Shown here: piece by piece, positions 35,741 through 44,767 of the stretch | How the letters are laid out: every line of letters begins with the position of its first letter | Numbering within the stretch: position 1 is the stretch's first letter | Assembly: GCF_010211755.1 (NCBI RefSeq) | Contig: NZ_PDWR01000002.1 | Location: forward strand, 62,001-126,000 | Direction of reading: 5' to 3' | Length of the DNA stretch: 64,000 bases | Source of the DNA: Pseudoxanthomonas sangjuensis | GTDB taxonomy: Bacteria; Pseudomonadota; Gammaproteobacteria; Xanthomonadales; Xanthomonadaceae | Position numbers and translations under genes: made by a program | Notes under the pieces: generated by a model | What the model was told of the DNA's origin: nothing | Seen by the model: the letters and a program-made list of their open reading frames with translations, nothing else | Databases searched by the model: none

Positions 35741-36577
35741 TTATTTCCCGCGCTCCAGCACCAGCAGCGGATCGATCCGCACGTCGAACCAGTTCATCCC
35801 CCAGTGCAGGTGCGGCCCGGTCGCGCGGCCGGTGGCGCCGACCGCGCCGATGACCTGGCCCTGTTCGACGCGGTCGCCGACCTTCACGTCCAGGCGCGAC
35901 AGGTGCAGGAAGTTCGAGCTGACGCCGAAGCCGTGGTCGATCAGCAGCGTGCCGCCGGTCAGGTACAGGTCCGGCGCGGCGAAGGTCACCACCCCCGCGG
36001 CCGGCGCTTTCACCGGCGTGCCGTTCGGCGCGGCGATGTCCATGCCCGAGTGCGGCGACTTCGGCGTGCCGTTGTACACGCGCTGGTTGCCGAAGCGGCC
36101 GCTGATCCGGCCCTGCACCGGCCAGATGAAGGTTTGCACGAAGTCGGTGCGGTCGTCGTCGCGCCCGCGTGCCGCGACCACTTGCGCCTGCTCGCGCGCG
36201 ATCCGCGCGGCGATCGCCGGCGGCGGGTTCACCGTGGCCGGCGGCACGCCCCTGACCTGTTCGACCGGCCAGTCGCGCGGCGTCACCACGATGCTCGCGC
36301 TTTCGCTGCCGCCATCGGGACGAACGACATCGACCTGTAGCGGGCCTTTTTCATCGCGGCCCACGCCGAACACCACGGTGCCGTAACCGCTGACCCGCAG
36401 CGTGCGGCCCGCGTACGTCACCTCGCTGCCCGGCGGCACCTTGCCGAACACCAGCGTGCCCTGCGACACGCTGGCGGGAAAGACGATGCGCTGGTCGGCT
36501 GCGGTTTGCTCGCTGCCGGTTCGGGCGAGCAGGGAGGGGGGCATTGCGGCAAAGGCGAAAAGAACCGACATCGCCAT
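35741..36577 (-). CDS. M23-family peptidoglycan endopeptidase
   Basis: Periplasmic LytM-type metallopeptidase of about 278 residues. A signal sequence (MSVLFAFAAMPPSLLA) precedes a beta-rich N-terminal domain and the C-terminal M23 domain. The zinc motifs are HSGMD (HxxxD) and HLHWGMN (HxH), with the usual GRFG and DHGFG phrases. It likely hydrolyses cross-links of peptidoglycan. The ATG at 36577 falls inside a palindromic repeat; the internal ATG at 36571 is an alternative. Upstream frames contain repeat-derived residues only. It is co-directional with pyrC, about 107 bases away. Confidence 0.88.
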   Translation of the reverse strand: MAMSVLFAFAAMPPSLLARTGSEQTAADQRIVFPASVSQGTLVFGKVPPGSEVTYAGRTLRVSGYGTVVFGVGRDEKGPLQVDVVRPDGGSESASIVVTPRDWPVEQVRGVPPATVNPPPAIAARIAREQAQVVAARGRDDDRTDFVQTFIWPVQGRISGRFGNQRVYNGTPKSPHSGMDIAAPNGTPVKAPAAGVVTFAAPDLYLTGGTLLIDHGFGVSSNFLHLSRLDVKVGDRVEQGQVIGAVGATGRATGPHLHWGMNWFDVRIDPLLVLERGK

Positions 36578-36670
36578 TCCCGCGAGAGCGGGAATCCGGT
36601 GCCTCTGCCGTTCGCACAGGTCGCGGCGACCCGGGCGGAAGCCGCCGGATTCCCGTTTCCGCGGGAATGG
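36574..36670. repeat. REP doublet (REPIN-like) between M23 gene and pyrC
   Basis: Two 26-base units, 36574-36599 and 36645-36670, in inverted order. Each is itself an imperfect palindrome (ccattcccgcg ... cgggaatccgg), differing only in the four-base loop region. The whole could fold into one long hairpin. The first unit includes the start codon of the M23 peptidase gene. Confidence 0.75.
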
Positions 36671-36684
36671 CGGGCGAACGGATT

Positions 36685-38031
36685 TCAACGATCGAACTCC
36701 AGCCGCTGTCCGACCGGCGTGCCGACCAGTTGCTCGCCGTTCCAGACCATGCGGCCGTTGACCCAGGTCGCGGCGACGCGGTGCTGGAAGGTCCTGCCCT
36801 CGAACGGCGACCAGCCGCACTTGCCCAGCACGTCTTCGCGCTTCACCGTGAACGGGTCGTGGTCGATCAGCACCAGGTCGGCGGCGTAGCCCTCGCGCAG
36901 GAAGCCGCGGCCCTTCACGTCGAACAGCTGCGCCGGCGCATGCGCGAACTTCTGCACCACCTGCGCGAGCTTCAGTTTCTTCTCGTGCACCAGCTCCAGC
37001 GCGGCGACCAGCGCGTACTGCACCAGCGGCAGGCCGGACGGCGCCTGCGCGTAGGGCTTTTCCTTTTCCTCCAGCGTGTGCGGCGCGTGGTCGGTGGCCA
37101 GCACGTCGAGCACGTCGCTGGCCAGCGCCTTGACCAGCGCCTCGCGGTCGCCGGCGTCCTTGATCGCCGGGTTGCACTTGATCAGGTTGCCGAGCGTTGC
37201 GTAGTCGGCGCGGTCGAAGCGCAGGAAGTGGATGCAGGTCTCGGCGGTGATGCGCTTGCGCCGGCCGTCGGCCTGGAACAGCGGGCCGGGGGTGAACAGC
37301 GCCAGTTCGTCGGCGGTGGAAACGTGCAGCACGTGCAGGCGGCTGCCGTGCTTGCGCGCCAGCGAGGTCGCCAGCCGGGTCGACTTGATGCAGGCCTCGC
37401 GCGAGCGGATGTCCGGGTGCATCTCCGCGGTCAGCGCGTCGCCGTACTTCGCCTTGAACGCCGCCATGTTCGCGTCGATGGTCGGCGTGTCCTCGCAGTG
37501 GGTGATGATCGGCGTCGGCGCCTCGCGGAAGATGCCGTCGAGGATGTCCGGGTCGTCGACCAGCATGTTGCCGGTCGAGGCGCCCATGAACACCTTCACC
37601 CCGGGCGCGGCCTTCGGGTCCAGCGTGCGGATGTTGTCCAGATTGTCGTTGCTGGCGCCGAAGTAGAAACCGTAATTGCCCCAGGCGCGGCCCTTGGCCA
37701 GCGCGTACTTGGCTTCCAGCGCGGCCGCGTCCAGCGTCGGCGGGTTGGTGTTGGGCATGTCCATGAAGCTGGTCAGGCCGCCGGCCACCGCCGCGGCCGA
37801 TTCGCTGGCGATGTCGCCCTTGTGGGTCAGGCCGGGTTCGCGGAAGTGCACCTGGTCGTCGATCATGCCCGGCAGCAGCCAGCGCCCGCCGGCCTCGATC
37901 ACCTGGTCGCCGGGGCGTGCGGCGATCTGGCCGTCGATGCGGGCGATGCGGCCGTTTTCGACCAGGAGATCGGCGTCGAATTCGCGGCCTTCGTTGACCA
38001 GGCGGGCGTTGACGATCAGCGTGGCGGGCAT
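36685..38031 (-). CDS. pyrC: Dihydroorotase
   Basis: Class I dihydroorotase of 448 residues, which closes N-carbamoyl-aspartate to dihydroorotate in pyrimidine synthesis. The metal site is [16 protein letters not shown] (residues about 56-71), with THCEDT and LHVLHVST for later ligands and [12 protein letters not shown] for the catalytic aspartate. Length is typical of the long class I type rather than the 345-residue Escherichia coli class II enzyme. The ATG at 38031 overlaps the end of yidD by 16 bases, so both are read from one transcript. Confidence 0.94.
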   Translation of the reverse strand: MPATLIVNARLVNEGREFDADLLVENGRIARIDGQIAARPGDQVIEAGGRWLLPGMIDDQVHFREPGLTHKGDIASESAAAVAGGLTSFMDMPNTNPPTLDAAALEAKYALAKGRAWGNYGFYFGASNDNLDNIRTLDPKAAPGVKVFMGASTGNMLVDDPDILDGIFREAPTPIITHCEDTPTIDANMAAFKAKYGDALTAEMHPDIRSREACIKSTRLATSLARKHGSRLHVLHVSTADELALFTPGPLFQADGRRKRITAETCIHFLRFDRADYATLGNLIKCNPAIKDAGDREALVKALASDVLDVLATDHAPHTLEEKEKPYAQAPSGLPLVQYALVAALELVHEKKLKLAQVVQKFAHAPAQLFDVKGRGFLREGYAADLVLIDHDPFTVKREDVLGKCGWSPFEGRTFQHRVAATWVNGRMVWNGEQLVGTPVGQRLEFDR

Positions 38032-38270
38032 GAACAGCTTCCGGAGTCGTGTGGACGGGGAGGGACGGGGTCGTAGCCACCCGGGTTCAGCGGATGGCAG
38101 CGGCCGACGCGCCTTGCGGCCAGCCAGGAACCCTTCAGCGGTCCGAAACGGTCGATCGCTTCCATCGCGTATTCGGAGCAACTGGGGGCGAAACGGCAGC
38201 GCTGACCCAGCATCGGGCTGAGGAAGCGCTTGTAAATCCGCAGCAACGCTATGAGAAGGCGGCCGAGCAT
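38016..38270 (-). CDS. yidD: Membrane protein insertion efficiency factor YidD
   Basis: Small protein of 84 residues that assists YidC in inner-membrane protein insertion. The family core is unmistakable: [22 protein letters not shown] followed by ALKGSWLA-like helices and [14 protein letters not shown] hydrophobic start ([10 protein letters not shown]) anchors it at the membrane. It usually sits beside rnpA and yidC; here it is displaced and overlaps pyrC, a location seen in some relatives of this family. A cysteine-rich C-terminal tail (SGSCSCPPR) comes from the pyrC overlap. Confidence 0.95.
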   Translation of the reverse strand: MLGRLLIALLRIYKRFLSPMLGQRCRFAPSCSEYAMEAIDRFGPLKGSWLAARRVGRCHPLNPGGYDPVPPRPHDSGSCSCPPR

Positions 38271-38370
38271 GCCCGCATGATACCGGCAAGACCAAGGGCG
38301 TGGTTGCCGTGACGGCCACGGTGGGCTATAAAGGCCCGCTTTTCCCGGGCCCCGGGAAGTTTCCAGGGAA

Positions 38371-39471
38371 GTGTTGTTCGTGTCCGCGAAGAAACCTGCG
38401 AAGAAGGCCGCCAAGGCCGCCAAGAAGACCGCCGCGCCGAAGAAGCCGGCCAAGTCCACCGCCGCCAAGAAGGCTGTCGCCAAGAAGGCCGCCGCCAAGC
38501 CTGCCGCCAAGAAGGCCGTCGCCAAGCCTGTCGCGAAGAAGAAACCGGCCGCCAAGCCGGCCAGCAAGGCGGTCGCGGCCAGGAAGCCTGCCGCGAAGAA
38601 GGTCCCGGCCAAGCCGGCGGTCGCCGCGAAGAAGCCGGCAACCAAGGCCAAGCCGGTCAAGCCGGCCAAGCCCGCTCCCAAGCCCGTCGTCAAGAAGGTG
38701 CCGGCCAAGCCCGCGCCGAAGGCGACCGCATCCGTTCCGAAGCCGGCCGCCAAGCCAACGGCAAAGCCGGCTCCGGCCAAATCCGCCACCGCCCAGGCCG
38801 CTGGCCGGGTGGAAGCGCCTGCATCGAAAGCCGCTGTCCAGCCCGCGCCCGCGGCCAAGGCCCCATCCCCCGCAAAACCTGTGCCTGCCGCCAAAACGAA
38901 TTCGAAACCCTCCGAACCCGCCGCTGCCCCCGTAGTGGTCGCTCCGAAACCCCGCCCCATCGGCAAGGTCGCCGTGCCCGTGCGCAACGCCAAGCCCGCC
39001 GCGCCCGCGCCGCGCGGCCCGATCAAGGGGGTGTCGTACAAGACCGACGAAGCCACCGGCCGCCCGATCCTCCCGCCAGGCTACAAGCCGTCGCCGGACG
39101 AGGAATACATGAGCCCGCTGCAGCAGGAATACTTCCGCCAGCGCCTGCTGCAATGGCGTGCCGATCTGGTCGAGGAATCCAAGCAGACCATCGAGAACCT
39201 GAAGGACGAGGTGCGCGACATCGGCGACGAGGCCGAGCGCGCCACCCGCGAAACCGAGAACTCGCTGGAACTGCGCACCCGCGACCGCTACCGCAAGCTG
39301 ATCGGCAAGATCGACAGCACGCTCAAGCGCCTGGACGCCGGCGACTACGGCTACAGCGTCGATTCCGGCGAGGAAATCGGCCTGGAGCGGCTGGAAGTGC
39401 GCCTGACCGCCGAGCGCACGATCGACGAGCAGGAACGCTGGGAACACCTGCAGAAGCAGCAGGGCGACTGA
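38371..39471 (+). CDS. dksA: DksA-family regulator with long Lys/Ala/Pro tail and no zinc cysteines
   Basis: RNA-polymerase secondary-channel protein of about 366 residues, the partner of ppGpp in the stringent response. Residues 1 to about 225 are a low-complexity tail built from AKKPAAKK-like units, similar to histone H1. The DksA domain follows: a coiled coil whose tip reads GDEAERA (first acidic residue kept, second Asp to Glu) and a globular end. All four zinc-finger cysteines are replaced ([20 protein letters not shown]). Start is uncertain among GTG 38371, TTG 38374 and GTG 38380; agggaa at 38365-38370 is the likely ribosome site. It stands alone, divergent from yidD. Confidence 0.87.
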   Translation: MLFVSAKKPAKKAAKAAKKTAAPKKPAKSTAAKKAVAKKAAAKPAAKKAVAKPVAKKKPAAKPASKAVAARKPAAKKVPAKPAVAAKKPATKAKPVKPAKPAPKPVVKKVPAKPAPKATASVPKPAAKPTAKPAPAKSATAQAAGRVEAPASKAAVQPAPAAKAPSPAKPVPAAKTNSKPSEPAAAPVVVAPKPRPIGKVAVPVRNAKPAAPAPRGPIKGVSYKTDEATGRPILPPGYKPSPDEEYMSPLQQEYFRQRLLQWRADLVEESKQTIENLKDEVRDIGDEAERATRETENSLELRTRDRYRKLIGKIDSTLKRLDAGDYGYSVDSGEEIGLERLEVRLTAERTIDEQERWEHLQKQQGD

Positions 39472-39504
39472 TCCGTCCCGAACCCGAACCCGTCGTTCCG
39501 TTGC

Positions 39505-39528
39505 GAAGCCCCGCGAAAGCGGGGCTTC
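39505..39528 (+). terminator. Hairpin after dksA
   Basis: Ten-base perfect stem gaagccccgc / gcggggcttc with a GAAA tetraloop between two convergent genes. There is little T run, so it may serve as a weak bidirectional terminator. Confidence 0.6.
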
Positions 39529-39561
39529 CGCGTTCCGGGCGGCGCGAAAACCGGGCCGGGT

Positions 39562-40809
39562 CTATTCCAGTTCGCGAAGGTCCAGCCGTCGCAGCCTGGG
39601 GGCCTTCGCCGCCGTGGTGCCGACCACGCCGAGGATCGCGCAGCCGCCGACCAGCACCGCCGGGATCAATCCCAGCAATCGCGCCATCGTGCCGGCGTAG
39701 AACGCGCCGAGTTCGTTCGACGAACTGATGAAGATGCCGTTGATCGACGACACCCGCCCGCGCATCTCGTCGGGCGTGGCCAGTTGCAGGATCGTCGAGC
39801 GCACCCCCACCGACACGCCATCGCACGCACCGTAGGCCAGCAGGATGCCCGCCGACAGCCAGAAGCTGCGCGACAGGCCGAATGCGATCACGCACAGGCC
39901 GAAGCCGGCCACCGCGAACAACAGCACGCGGCCGGCGTGCCGCTGCAGCGGATGCCGCGCCAGCCACAGGCCGACGCCGATCGAACCCAGCGCCGGCGCC
40001 GCGCGCAGGATGCCCAGGCCCTGCGGGCCGTAGAGCAGGATGTCGTGGATGAAGGCCGGCAGCATCGCGACCACGCCGCCCAGCAGCACCGAGAACATGT
40101 CCAGCGCCATCGCGCCGAGCATGATCTGGTGGGCGAACACGAAGCGGATGCCTTCGGCGATGCTGGCGAAGATCGGCGGGCTGACCGCGGGCGGCGTCGG
40201 CTCTTCCACCTGTAGCCGCGACAGTGCCGCCGCGGCCAGCAGCGCGAACGCCGCTGCCACGCCGTAGGCCAGCGCCTTGCCGCCGAAGCCGACCAGCAGG
40301 CCGCCCAGCGCCGGGCCGGCGACCAGCCCGGTCTGGAACACCACGCTGCCCAGCCCGGCGCCGCGCACGAAGTCCTCGCGTGCCAGCACGCGCGCGAACA
40401 GCGCATTGAAGATCGGGCTGAGGAACGAGCGCGCGATGCCGGTCAGCGCGATCGCCGCGTAGATCGGCCAGGTGCCGCGTGCCGGCAGCAGGTCCAGGGC
40501 GACGGCGGCCAGCACCAGCGCGGTCGTCGCCAGCGCCGCGCACGCGGCCGTGCCGAGCCTGCGCCGCGGCAGGTGGTCGACGAGATGGCCGGCGAACGGC
40601 GCCACGCAGAAGAACGGCAGCACTTCGGCCAGGCCCACCAGGCCGAGCGAGAAAGTGTTGCGGGTCAGCTCGTAGATGTGCCAGCCGACGCTGACCGCGA
40701 CGATCTGGTACGAAAGCAGGGCGCAGATGCGGTAGGCCAGTACCGCGGCGAAGCGGCGGTTGCGCAGCAGCGAAAGCGCGCCGGGCGGCTCGGCGGCTTC
40801 CGCACTCAC
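39562..40809 (-). CDS. MFS exporter (MFS_3 / EntS-like)
   Basis: Inner-membrane major facilitator of 415 residues with about 12 hydrophobic segments. The N-terminal LLRNRRFAAVLAYRICALLSYQIVAVSVGW pattern, given in part only, and DHLPRRRLG (motif A) fit the MFS_3 group of drug and siderophore exporters. The GTG start at 40809 overlaps the sufE stop (GTGA), so the two genes are translationally coupled. There is no nearby biosynthetic cluster to name a substrate. The longer upstream frame is the sufE coding region in another frame and is ignored. Confidence 0.85.
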   Translation of the reverse strand: MSAEAAEPPGALSLLRNRRFAAVLAYRICALLSYQIVAVSVGWHIYELTRNTFSLGLVGLAEVLPFFCVAPFAGHLVDHLPRRRLGTAACAALATTALVLAAVALDLLPARGTWPIYAAIALTGIARSFLSPIFNALFARVLAREDFVRGAGLGSVVFQTGLVAGPALGGLLVGFGGKALAYGVAAAFALLAAAALSRLQVEEPTPPAVSPPIFASIAEGIRFVFAHQIMLGAMALDMFSVLLGGVVAMLPAFIHDILLYGPQGLGILRAAPALGSIGVGLWLARHPLQRHAGRVLLFAVAGFGLCVIAFGLSRSFWLSAGILLAYGACDGVSVGVRSTILQLATPDEMRGRVSSINGIFISSSNELGAFYAGTMARLLGLIPAVLVGGCAILGVVGTTAAKAPRLRRLDLRELE

Positions 40810-41276
40810 GCCTGCCGCGCCTGCCGTACGTCGGTGCCGTCTTCCGCCGCCTGCGCGGTCCGGCGGATGAAGTCCAGCAGCGCGGCCAGGCCGTTGCTGC
40901 GCGTCGGCGACAGGTGCTTGGCCAGGCCGATGTCGGCGATGTAGCTGGCCTCGGTGCCGAGGATTTCCCCGGCACTGCGCCCGGAATAGACGCGCAGGGC
41001 GAGGTAGATCAGGCCGGAGACGATGGCCGAGTCGCTGATCGCCTGGAAGTCGAGCTTCGATGCGTCGCCTCCCGGCACGATCCAGACCAGCGATTGGCAG
41101 CCGAGCAGGCGATGTTCCTCGGTCTTCCATTCCTCGGGGAAGGCCGGCAGCTTGCGGCCGAGATCGATCAGGTACTGGTAGCGCTCGGACCAGTCGCCGA
41201 AGAAGGCGAACTCGTCGCGGATCGCCTGCTGCGCTTCGGCGGCGGTGGGTTCGAGCGGGAAAGTCGTTTCGGTCAT
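40806..41276 (-). CDS. sufE: SufE-family sulfur acceptor
   Basis: Protein of 156 residues that accepts sulfane sulfur from the cysteine desulfurase SufS. The acceptor cysteine is in LLGCQSLVWIV at about residue 60, and the C-terminal IGLAKHLSPTRSNGL phrase is diagnostic of the family. The other suf genes are not in this window, so it is a detached member, as is common in this group. It is coupled to the MFS gene and lies 84 bases from cysS across a repeat. Confidence 0.93.
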   Translation of the reverse strand: MTETTFPLEPTAAEAQQAIRDEFAFFGDWSERYQYLIDLGRKLPAFPEEWKTEEHRLLGCQSLVWIVPGGDASKLDFQAISDSAIVSGLIYLALRVYSGRSAGEILGTEASYIADIGLAKHLSPTRSNGLAALLDFIRRTAQAAEDGTDVRQARQA

Positions 41277-41345
41277 TGTAGGAGCGGCGTAAGCCGCGAT
41301 GCTTTTTGCACGGTCCGGCAGGTCGCGGCTTACGCCGCTCCTACA
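41277..41345. repeat. 23-bp inverted repeat (REP-like) between sufE and cysS
   Basis: Arms 41277-41299 and 41323-41345 are perfect reverse complements (core gtaggagcggcgtaagccgc) around a 23-base loop. This motif type is a well-known extragenic palindrome of Xanthomonadaceae. It might also terminate the cysS transcript. Confidence 0.8.
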
Positions 41346-41360
41346 GGGAAGGGGAGTGGG

Positions 41361-42737
41361 TCACGCACGTTTCCACCTTACGCCCTGCGGTGTGTCTTCC
41401 AGCAAAACGCCCTCGGAAGCCAGCTGGTCGCGGATCGCGTCGGCGCGGGCGAAGTCGCGCGCCTTCTTCGCCGCGTTGCGCTCCTCGACCAGCGCCTGGA
41501 TGCGTGCGTCGTCGTCGCTCGAGGCGCCGCGGGCGAACCACGCGGCCGGTTCCTGTTGCAGCAGGCCGAGGGCGAAGCCGGCGCCGAGCAGTTCCGACTT
41601 CAGCCGGCGTTTCTCGTCGGCGTCGGTCGCCTTGCGTGCCTCGCCGGCGATGCGCGCGACCTCGGCCAGCGCCAGCGGCGTGTTGAGGTCGTCGTCGAGC
41701 GCGTCCTCGACGCTTGGCGGGATCGTGGCCACGGCTTCGACGCCGGCCAGGTCGCGCAGCGTGCCGTACAGCCGGTCCAGCGTGCGCACGCTCTGCTCGA
41801 TCAGCGCGTCGTTCCATTCCAGCGGCTGGCGGTAATGCGCCGACAGCAGCGCGTAGCGCAGCGCCTCGGGCGGGTGCTTCTGCAGCAGGTCGTGCACGCG
41901 CTCGATGTTGCCCAGCGACTTGCTCATCTTCGCGCCGCCGAAGTTCAGCATGCCGTTGTGCAGCCAGAAGCGGGCGAAGACCTTGCCGCCGTGCGCGCAT
42001 TCGCTCTGCGCGATCTCGTTCTCGTGGTGCGGGAACTGCAGGTCGACGCCGCCGGCGTGGATGTCGATGGTCTCGCCCAGGTGCGCCTCGGCCATCGCCG
42101 AGCATTCGATGTGCCAGCCGGGGCGGCCGTGGCTCCACGGCGAGTCCCAGCCGGGCAGGCCCTCGGCCGACGGCTTCCACAGCACGAAATCGCCCGGGTC
42201 GCGCTTGTACGGCGCCACTTCGACGCGGGCGCCGGCCAGCATTTCCTCCGGGTCGCGCCGCGACAGCTTGCCGTAGCCTTCGAAGGTGCCGACCGCGAAC
42301 AGCACGTGGCCCTCGGCGACGTAGGCGTGGCCGGATTCGACCAGACCCCCGATCATCGCGATCATCTGCGCGATGTGCCCGGTCGCGGTCGGCTCGATGT
42401 CCGGGGCGAATTCGCCCGCCACGCCCAGCCCGGCCATGTCCTCGCGGTAGGCGTCGGCGTAGCGCCCGGTGATCGCCGAGATCGGCACGCCCAGCTCCTG
42501 CGCCGCGGTGTTGATCTTGTCGTCGACGTCGGTGATGTTGCGGGCATAACGCAGCGCGCCGAAGCGCCGGCGCAGCAGCGCGGCCAGCACGCCGAACACC
42601 ACCGGCCCGCGCGCGTTGCCGATGTGCACGTAGTTGTAGACGGTGGGGCCGCACACGTACATCGTGGGGCAGGCCGGGTCCAGCGGTCGGAATTCCTCGA
42701 CCCGGCGGGTGAGGTTGTTGTGCAGGCGCAGGCTCAT
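41361..42737 (-). CDS. cysS: Cysteinyl-tRNA synthetase
   Basis: Class I aminoacyl-tRNA synthetase of 458 residues. [16 protein letters not shown] holds the zinc cysteine and the HIGH-equivalent HIGN at about residues 29-44; KMSKSLGN follows near residue 268; [12 protein letters not shown] carries further zinc ligands. Length matches the family. It is transcribed towards sufE. No anomaly is seen. Confidence 0.96.
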   Translation of the reverse strand: MSLRLHNNLTRRVEEFRPLDPACPTMYVCGPTVYNYVHIGNARGPVVFGVLAALLRRRFGALRYARNITDVDDKINTAAQELGVPISAITGRYADAYREDMAGLGVAGEFAPDIEPTATGHIAQMIAMIGGLVESGHAYVAEGHVLFAVGTFEGYGKLSRRDPEEMLAGARVEVAPYKRDPGDFVLWKPSAEGLPGWDSPWSHGRPGWHIECSAMAEAHLGETIDIHAGGVDLQFPHHENEIAQSECAHGGKVFARFWLHNGMLNFGGAKMSKSLGNIERVHDLLQKHPPEALRYALLSAHYRQPLEWNDALIEQSVRTLDRLYGTLRDLAGVEAVATIPPSVEDALDDDLNTPLALAEVARIAGEARKATDADEKRRLKSELLGAGFALGLLQQEPAAWFARGASSDDDARIQALVEERNAAKKARDFARADAIRDQLASEGVLLEDTPQGVRWKRA

Positions 42738-42861
42738 CGGGGAGGAAGTGTGAGGAACCCGGCAATTCTACCGGCCCGTGCCCCCGCCTGCCCGTGGTTC
42801 AGCCCGTCGCAAGGCTCGCCCTCTACACTACAAGACCAGTTAAGACCACCGGGATCCGAAG

Positions 42862-43377
42862 TTGTCCGGCCTCACGTCTCCGCACCGCCTCCTGCCGCTG
42901 TCGTTCTGCTTGCTGCTTGCCGCTTCGCCGGTACTGGCCCGGCAGGACGACGCGCCGCCGCTCCGGATCGAAAACGTGCGCCTGGACTATGCCCAGGTGC
43001 TGAACGTGGAGCCGGTCTACGCGACCCAGCGTGCCAGGCGCAGCGAAAAGGTCTGCGACGAAGCGCCCCGGCAGGCGAAGTCGGCCGGCAAGCCGGTCGA
43101 GCTGCCGAAGGAGGAAGGGCGCTGGTCGCGGATGTGGGGCAGCGTCAAGGGCTGGTTCGCCGACGACAAGGCCCAGGCCGCGAACCCGGAGCCCGAGCGG
43201 AAGCCGAACTGCCGCACGGTAACCCAGCAGGATGCCCAGGCGCCCATCGCCTACGACGTGGACTACATGTACAAGGGCATGAAGTACCGCGCGCGCCTGC
43301 CCGAGGACCCCGGCAACCGGCTGCGCATCCGCATCTCGGTCACGCCGTACCTGCCCGGCAGCGACACGGTCCCCTGA
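42862..43377 (+). CDS. Small exported protein, Rick_17kDa-like without glycine zipper
   Basis: Exported protein of 171 residues. A signal peptide (LLPLSFCLLLAASPVLA) ends near residue 26. The mature part resembles the two ends of 17-kDa-antigen / glycine-zipper-2TM proteins: an RLDYAQVLNVEPVY start with a conserved cysteine region, and a CRTVTQQ ... YDVDYMYKGMKYRARLPEDPG ending. The glycine zipper that normally lies between them is replaced by a charged segment (about residues 80-115). TTG at 42862 is the only suitable start. Function unknown, probably envelope-associated. Confidence 0.7.
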   Translation: MSGLTSPHRLLPLSFCLLLAASPVLARQDDAPPLRIENVRLDYAQVLNVEPVYATQRARRSEKVCDEAPRQAKSAGKPVELPKEEGRWSRMWGSVKGWFADDKAQAANPEPERKPNCRTVTQQDAQAPIAYDVDYMYKGMKYRARLPEDPGNRLRIRISVTPYLPGSDTVP

Positions 43378-43394
43378 AACCCTTGCGCCGGCGC

Positions 43395-43517
43395 ATGGCA
43401 CGTGCGAACATTCGCATGATGAACGCGACCACGCACGCCCACGCCAGCTCTGCCCGGATGGCCTCCGGCATGACCTCGCGCGCGCGCCGACCGGAACCCG
43501 ACTCTCTCGCTGGGTAA
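43395..43517 (+). CDS. Possible leader peptide of argF'
   Basis: Short open frame of 40 codons (or 33 from ATG 43416) in the leader before argF'. It contains Arg at positions 29, 31 and 32 (SRARRP) and its TAA stop overlaps the strand gctgggt at 43509-43515, which can pair with acccagc at 43545-43551. That pairing excludes the terminator hairpin at 43544-43568. This is the layout of a ribosome-stalling attenuator for arginine. No clear Shine-Dalgarno is present and Arg-rich frames are common at this GC, so translation is unproven. Confidence 0.35.
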   Translation: MARANIRMMNATTHAHASSARMASGMTSRARRPEPDSLAG

Positions 43518-43543
43518 CCGGAGCTTCGTGCCGTCCGTTCGGA

Positions 43544-43568
43544 AACCCAGCCTGAGGCTGGGTTTTTT
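43544..43568 (+). terminator. Terminator, possible attenuator, upstream of argF'
   Basis: Nine-base perfect stem aacccagcc / ggctgggtt with a TGA loop and a run of six T (43563-43568). It lies 167 bases after the preceding gene and 91 bases before the argF' start, so it may end the upstream gene or act in the argF' leader. Confidence 0.85.
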
Positions 43569-43658
43569 CGTTTTCGCGCCAGCAAAAGTTTCACAAGCAA
43601 GAAACCGGGGTCGGTTACACGATGGCCCGGACGACCCCACCGCCGGAGGATGCAAGCG

Positions 43659-44684
43659 ATGCCGTTGAAGCCTGCTTCAATCAAACACTTCTTGAACACG
43701 CAGGACTGGAGCCGCGCCGAACTCGACGCGCTGCTGACGCAGGCCGCCATCTTCAAGCGCAGCAAGGTCGGCGACGCGCTGAAGGGCAAGTCGATCGCGC
43801 TGGTGTTCTTCAATCCGTCGATGCGCACCCGCACCAGCTTCGAACTGGGCGCGTTCCAGCTCGGAGGCCATGCCGTGGTGCTGCAGCCGGGCAAGGACGC
43901 GTGGCCGATCGAGTTCAACCTGGGCACGGTGATGGACGGCGACACCGAGGAACACATCGCCGAAGTCGCGCGCGTGCTGGGCCGCTACGTCGACCTGATC
44001 GGGGTGCGCGCGTTCCCGAAGTTCGTCGACTGGCAGTACGACCGCGAGGACATCGTGCTGAAGTCGTTCGCCAGGTACTCGCCGGTGCCGGTGATCAACA
44101 TGGAGACGATCACCCACCCGTGCCAGGAGCTGGCGCATGCGCTGGCGCTGCAGGAGCACTTCGGCACCACCGACCTGCGCGGCAAGAAGTACGTGCTGAC
44201 CTGGACCTACCACCCGAAGCCGCTGAACACCGCGGTGGCCAACTCGGCGCTGACCATCGCCACCCGCCTTGGCATGGACGTGACCCTGCTGTGCCCGACC
44301 GAGCAGTACGTGCTCGACGAGCGCTACATCGGCTGGGCGAAGCAGAACGTCGCCGAGAGCGGCGGCTCGTTCGCCATCAGCCACGACATCGAAAGCGCCT
44401 ACCGCGGCGCCGACGTCGTGTACGCGAAGAGCTGGGGGGCGCTGCCGTACTTCGGCAACTGGGCGCCGGAAAAACCCATCCGCGACCAGTACAAGCACTT
44501 CATCGTCGACGAGGCGAAGATGGCGCTGACCAACAACGGCGTGTTCAGTCACTGCCTGCCGCTGCGCCGCAACGTCAAGGCCACCGACGCGGTGATGGAT
44601 TCGCCGCGGTGCATCGCCATCGACGAGGCCGAGAACCGCCTGCACGTGCAGAAGGCGATCATGGCTGCCTTGGCGAAACAATGA
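43659..44684 (+). CDS. argF': N-acetylornithine carbamoyltransferase
   Basis: Transcarbamylase of 341 residues that acts on N-acetylornithine, giving N-acetylcitrulline, instead of the usual ornithine. Motifs are FFNPSMRTRTSFELG for carbamoyl phosphate, HPCQELAHAL, and SHCLPLRRNVKATDAV with the lysine carboxylated in the Xanthomonas enzyme. The sequence is nearly collinear with the characterised Xanthomonas campestris protein. The ATG at 43659 is preferred because ggagga lies eight bases upstream; ATG 43650 is too close to it. This enzyme defines the acetylated arginine route of the family. Confidence 0.96.
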   Translation: MPLKPASIKHFLNTQDWSRAELDALLTQAAIFKRSKVGDALKGKSIALVFFNPSMRTRTSFELGAFQLGGHAVVLQPGKDAWPIEFNLGTVMDGDTEEHIAEVARVLGRYVDLIGVRAFPKFVDWQYDREDIVLKSFARYSPVPVINMETITHPCQELAHALALQEHFGTTDLRGKKYVLTWTYHPKPLNTAVANSALTIATRLGMDVTLLCPTEQYVLDERYIGWAKQNVAESGGSFAISHDIESAYRGADVVYAKSWGALPYFGNWAPEKPIRDQYKHFIVDEAKMALTNNGVFSHCLPLRRNVKATDAVMDSPRCIAIDEAENRLHVQKAIMAALAKQ

Positions 44685-44686
44685 GG

Positions 44687-44740
44687 TAGGGCGGGTCCTG
44701 ACCCGCCATCGCGAACCCCGGCGGGTCAGGACCCGCCCTA
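44687..44740. repeat. REP doublet between argF' and argG
   Basis: Two 21-base units (44687-44707 and 44720-44740) that are exact reverse complements, each nearly palindromic itself (gggcgggtcctgacccgcc). The same family occurs as one palindrome at 35661-35684. It lies between the argF' stop and the argG ribosome site. Confidence 0.8.
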
Positions 44741-44767
44741 CACATCCCACGGAAAGAAGAAAACCCC

